Positions 52,909 through 55,666 of a stretch of 55,666 bases of DNA are shown here, in pieces (the stretch's first letter is position 1; each line of letters starts with the position of its first letter). The position numbers and the translations under genes are program-made. The stretch spans positions 1-55,666 of the forward strand of contig JAGDBD010000051.1 in NCBI GenBank assembly GCA_017959225.1, read 5' to 3'. A model generated the notes under the pieces. The model saw nothing but the letters and a program-made list of their open reading frames with translations. It did not search any database and was not told where the DNA came from. Source of the DNA: Fibrobacter sp. (GTDB lineage Bacteria > Fibrobacterota > Fibrobacteria > Fibrobacterales > Fibrobacteraceae).

Positions 52909-54174
52909 TTAAAAGCGGAAAGTCGCTCCAAGCCTTATTTCACCGAGGATATATGCATTGGAATAAATTTCCGGATGGCCACTAGGCAGTCCTAAATATC
53001 GGCGAAAATAGGTTCCAACGGAAAGATAGGTTCCGAAATGTTTACCTTTCCAATTTCCCCGCAGGCGCATGGAACCTTGCAAAGATTGACGATTCCATGT
53101 AGAAAGTCGGGGACCGAACCGCCTTTCAGCGTTTTCTTCAAAATTTTCGTCGAATTCCCCGTCAAAATTTTCATCAAAATTATCTTCAAAAGTCATCCAT
53201 TCGTCTTCGTACGGATTATACGACCAATAGAGATTCCCCAAAAAATCCACGGAGAACGATGAATTGAATCGATAGCCTAGCTGCAAGCGCAATTCCGGAC
53301 CAATTTTAAAATTGTGCCCTTGGTAATAGCGTTCCTGCACCGAATCCGGTCCATATTCATTCATCCATTCATAACGCCAAAAATAGGCGCTAACCGAAGT
53401 ATCCCTTTCAAAACGACCCGAAACCGCTACATTTGTCCAAAATCCATACAGCGGACGGTATTCATAATAACCGCCGAGCTTTGCCCTAATCCGCAAATTG
53501 TCATTTAAGTAGCCAAAACCGCTGACCCCCGCCCTAAAATTTTCCGACAGGTAAAAATCCCTTTCCGCCGACAATGACCCCGAAAACACAGCTCCATCCC
53601 GTTCCGAAATATTCACATCGCCTCCAAGGCTCACTACAAAACGTTCGCTTTGGATCGTATATTCAAGGCTCGGTGTAAATGCCCAACGGCTCGTGTCGAA
53701 TACGGTACCGTCCTCCCGCATAAACACGTCCGAAGCAAAACAGAACAGCAAAAAATGGGAAATTTTATCCTGACGAATTTCATATTCCGCACCCACGTTC
53801 AAATACGCTTCGCCCGAATATTCGTTCGCACTTAAAGAATCCCCGAATTCATCGTATTTAATGCCCACAAGTTCCAAACGGGCCATCCAATTCAATTTGT
53901 TTTCGTTGGAATCCACTTCCGACAGCACTTCCGAAGTGGCATCCTTCATGCGCAAAACTTCGTAATAGGAATCCAGAATTTCTTGAATTTCGTCGTTATA
54001 ATTCCCTTGGTAAGAATTGGCTTCTTCCAAAAGGGCTACCGTCAAAACGATATCGCCTGCGCTTTCCGCATCCAGAGCCTTTTCAAAAAGAGAATCCTGG
54101 ACAGCATGCGCAAAAAGCCCGCTTGTCAAAAGCAGGATGCACCCCAAGAAGCAAAACCAACCCCTTTTATTCAT
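52909..54174 (-). CDS. Outer-membrane beta-barrel protein with N-terminal helical repeat
   Basis: 421 residues. A signal peptide ends near LFAHA (residue 24). A TPR-like helical stretch (SLFEKALDAESAGDIVLTVALLEEA) runs to about 85. About 300 residues of alternating Tyr/Phe/Arg-rich strands follow, ending in Phe (GATFRF). An acidic, Glu/Asp/Asn-rich loop sits at about 325-355. It starts 3 nt after the small gene upstream, so it is probably co-transcribed from the sigma54 promoter at 54628. Function unknown. Confidence 0.72.
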   Translation of the reverse strand: MNKRGWFCFLGCILLLTSGLFAHAVQDSLFEKALDAESAGDIVLTVALLEEANSYQGNYNDEIQEILDSYYEVLRMKDATSEVLSEVDSNENKLNWMARLELVGIKYDEFGDSLSANEYSGEAYLNVGAEYEIRQDKISHFLLFCFASDVFMREDGTVFDTSRWAFTPSLEYTIQSERFVVSLGGDVNISERDGAVFSGSLSAERDFYLSENFRAGVSGFGYLNDNLRIRAKLGGYYEYRPLYGFWTNVAVSGRFERDTSVSAYFWRYEWMNEYGPDSVQERYYQGHNFKIGPELRLQLGYRFNSSFSVDFLGNLYWSYNPYEDEWMTFEDNFDENFDGEFDENFEENAERRFGPRLSTWNRQSLQGSMRLRGNWKGKHFGTYLSVGTYFRRYLGLPSGHPEIYSNAYILGEIRLGATFRF

Positions 54175-54177
54175 CTA

Positions 54178-54615
54178 TCAGAAAATCGGATCGCCATACT
54201 CGGGAGGAGGTGGCATCGGCATGTCGCGCTCCGGGTCCATTCGACGGCGATCTTCCCGCATATTGCGTCTATCCGGATTGCCGTCAAAATTGCGAGGAGG
54301 CCGCATTTCATTTTTCGGGATATCGCCCCTTATTCGGGGTGGTTCACCCCGATTTTTCATAAGCTCTTCCCGCATGATCGCTTTCTCCTGAGAAGAACTT
54401 TCACGCAATTTGGAAAGGATTTTTTCGCGCGCAGCACGACGTTCCGCACGTTTTTGCTCCCAAGAGGCGTTTTTTACGTCAAAAGAGCCACGATCCGAGG
54501 ACACCGACTCTTCAACAGGGCTTGAAACCTGCGATTCGGGCATGGACTCGGCATACGCTGCACCCCCTAGCGCAGCGACGAGCAGAACGGATATGCAGAA
54601 ATTCTTCGTGTTCAT
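54178..54615 (-). CDS. Small secreted protein, Arg/Pro-rich, unknown
   Basis: 145 residues from the ATG at 54615; the longer frame to 54648 crosses the sigma54 promoter. A signal peptide ends near AAYA (about 22), followed by a Ser-rich segment, an Arg/Glu-rich helix (EQKRAERRAAREKILSKLRE) and a Pro/Arg/Asp/Met-rich tail (ERDMPMPPPPEYGDP). The basic, low-complexity tail suggests binding to an acidic partner. No family is recognised. Confidence 0.75.
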   Translation of the reverse strand: MNTKNFCISVLLVAALGGAAYAESMPESQVSSPVEESVSSDRGSFDVKNASWEQKRAERRAAREKILSKLRESSSQEKAIMREELMKNRGEPPRIRGDIPKNEMRPPRNFDGNPDRRNMREDRRRMDPERDMPMPPPPEYGDPIF

Positions 54616-54627
54616 ATCAATTATCTC

Positions 54628-54643
54628 GCAAAAACAATGCCAA
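54628..54643 (-). promoter_or_regulatory. sigma54 promoter of the 54178-52909 pair
   Basis: Minus strand TTGGCATTGTTTTTGC: GG and GC are separated by the required 10 nt, and TTGGCA and TTTGC are both consensus. The ATG follows exactly 12 nt after the GC, as at 52873. Confidence 0.85.
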
Positions 54644-54685
54644 TCCACACACCTAATCAGGCACTATTTTAAAAATATCAAAAAA

Positions 54686-55666
54686 TCAGTCGTCCGTTTT
54701 ATTTTTTCCAACCGTTTTTTTGTAATCCTCTTTCTTAATATCCAAGCGTTCCATGATTTCACGGAGCACCTTGCGGTCAATGCCTAAAATCGTCGCCGCC
54801 AGTGTCAAATTTCCGTTGGAATCGCGAAGTGCCGAATCGATTACCGCTCGGTCCGAAATTTCACGGGCTTCCTTCAAAGTCCTCGGAGATTCCTTGACCC
54901 GTTCACGGAGCACATCCAGTTCGAGATCCTTCGGCAGAATAATGCGACGGTCCGCCTGGGCTAGCGCCTTTTGAACTTTATTTTCCAGTTCTCGGACGTT
55001 TCCCGGCCAAGAATAAGCGAGGAGAGCCTTTTCCGCTGCACGGGAAAAATGGAACTTGCCAAGTCCATATTCCGCGGCGTAACGCTTTGCAAAATCTTCT
55101 GCCAACAGAAGCACATCCTGACCGCGATCGCGGAGAGGCGGAATATCCAAAGACATCACTTGGATACGGTAATAAAGATCTTCACGGAAACGGTGTTCCT
55201 TCATGGCTTCTTCAAGGTTCACATGCGTCGCCGAAATAATGCGCACATTCACCGGGATTTCACGGTTATCGCCTACACGTGTAATGTGATGTTCTTGAAG
55301 TACACGAAGAAGCTTCACCTGCATGTTCAGCGGAAGTTCACCAATTTCATCAAGGAATAGCGTACCGCCTTCCGCTTCTTCAAATACGCCTTTACGCGTA
55401 TCGATCGCTCCCGTAAAAGAACCCTTCACATGACCGAACAAAATGGATTCAATCAAATTTTCGGGAATCGCTCCGCAGTTGATGGCGACAAAAGGCTTGT
55501 CAAAACGGGGACTTTGGCTGTGCAGCCAGCGGGCAAGGACTTCTTTACCCGTTCCCGTTTCGCCACGGATAATCACAGGCGCGGGGAGCGCCACAAATTT
55601 TTCGGCTCTAGAAATGACATCCGCCATGGCCTGGGAAGCGTAAACAATGGAACCTTTGCGGGTTAC
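54686..55666 (-). CDS. sigma54-dependent transcriptional activator (5' end outside window)
   Basis: 326 residues are visible; the frame is open through the right edge, so the N-terminal sensory domain is not seen. The AAA+ domain has Walker A GETGTGKE, the sigma54-contacting loop GSFTGA (usually GAFTGA), Walker [13 protein letters not shown] and the C-terminal arginine-finger region [10 protein letters not shown] Fis-type helix-turn-helix ([21 protein letters not shown]) lies near the C-terminus. Such proteins bind upstream of -24/-12 promoters and open them. Two such promoters follow directly downstream. Confidence 0.93.
   Translation of the reverse strand, partial: VTRKGSIVYASQAMADVISRAEKFVALPAPVIIRGETGTGKEVLARWLHSQSPRFDKPFVAINCGAIPENLIESILFGHVKGSFTGAIDTRKGVFEEAEGGTLFLDEIGELPLNMQVKLLRVLQEHHITRVGDNREIPVNVRIISATHVNLEEAMKEHRFREDLYYRIQVMSLDIPPLRDRGQDVLLLAEDFAKRYAAEYGLGKFHFSRAAEKALLAYSWPGNVRELENKVQKALAQADRRIILPKDLELDVLRERVKESPRTLKEAREISDRAVIDSALRDSNGNLTLAATILGIDRKVLREIMERLDIKKEDYKKTVGKNKTDD

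Noticed and set aside
1-55666. tRNA, rRNA, insertion sequences, prophage or replication origin
   Set aside because: No cloverleaf-sized gap, transposase, integrase, terminal repeats or DnaA-box cluster was seen; genes are nearly contiguous.

Overview
This is about 55.7 kb of a bacterial chromosome with roughly 47-50% GC. The genes are tightly packed. Most are housekeeping genes of a diderm bacterium: outer-membrane barrels, lipoproteins, YajC, and a MurE with the meso-diaminopimelate-type DNPR motif. Several features suggest the Fibrobacterota/FCB group, probably Fibrobacter or a relative. They are the Bacteroidota-like tracrRNA and Cas9 N-terminus, a T9SS-like C-terminal tail on a secreted esterase, a DUF2723 membrane protein, and -10 boxes reading TATATT(TG). 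The taxonomic call is inference; no rRNA lies in the window.

Layout. (a) 1-371: the first 23 codons of a Cas9 gene on the minus strand, divergent from a tracrRNA with its own sigma70 promoter and terminator. The rest of cas9 and any array lie to the left. (b) 395-5955: a BASS-family transporter, a histidine-phosphatase lipoprotein, an outer-membrane protein and a U32 peptidase-family protein. (c) 6071-13730, plus strand: rpsP-rimM-trmD-rplS, two tandem cyclic-nucleotide-binding-like proteins, yajC, def, a SpoIID-domain lipoprotein and an MtaB/CDKAL1-like methylthiotransferase. (d) 13800-19432: argJ (minus), then greA, holA, a fused metX-metW and yicC. (e) 19547-33291, minus strand: the dcw division/cell-wall cluster mraZ-rsmH-ftsL-ftsI-murE-murF-ftsW-murG-murC-ftsQ-ftsA-ftsZ. 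It lacks mraY, murD, murB and ddl, and it begins with a clear MraZ-type operator and promoter. (f) 33358-34877: an unknown gene behind a palindromic site, and a family II pyrophosphatase. (g) 34808-37442: a secreted esterase and a diguanylate cyclase. (h) 37542-52368, minus strand: a long co-directional run of ribE-ribBA-ribH-nusB, DUF2723 protein, three GT2 glycosyltransferases, Trm112-like protein, TPR/acidic-repeat protein, pilT, nadE and pgpA. (i) 52447-55666, minus strand: a sigma54 enhancer-binding protein (5' end outside the window) followed by two small secreted proteins and an outer-membrane barrel protein.

The two signals most worth following are at the ends. At the left edge the cas9/tracrRNA module has Glu where the catalytic RuvC-I Asp is expected, and the tracrRNA carries an internal copy of the start of its partner repeat. 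At the right edge each small secreted gene has an excellent sigma54 (-24/-12) promoter exactly 12 nt before its ATG, directly downstream of a sigma54 activator gene. This looks like a self-contained, undescribed sigma54-controlled envelope locus. Several other genes (yicC, greA, the U32 gene) also have a -10 box only 6-8 nt before the ATG, which suggests leaderless transcripts are common here.
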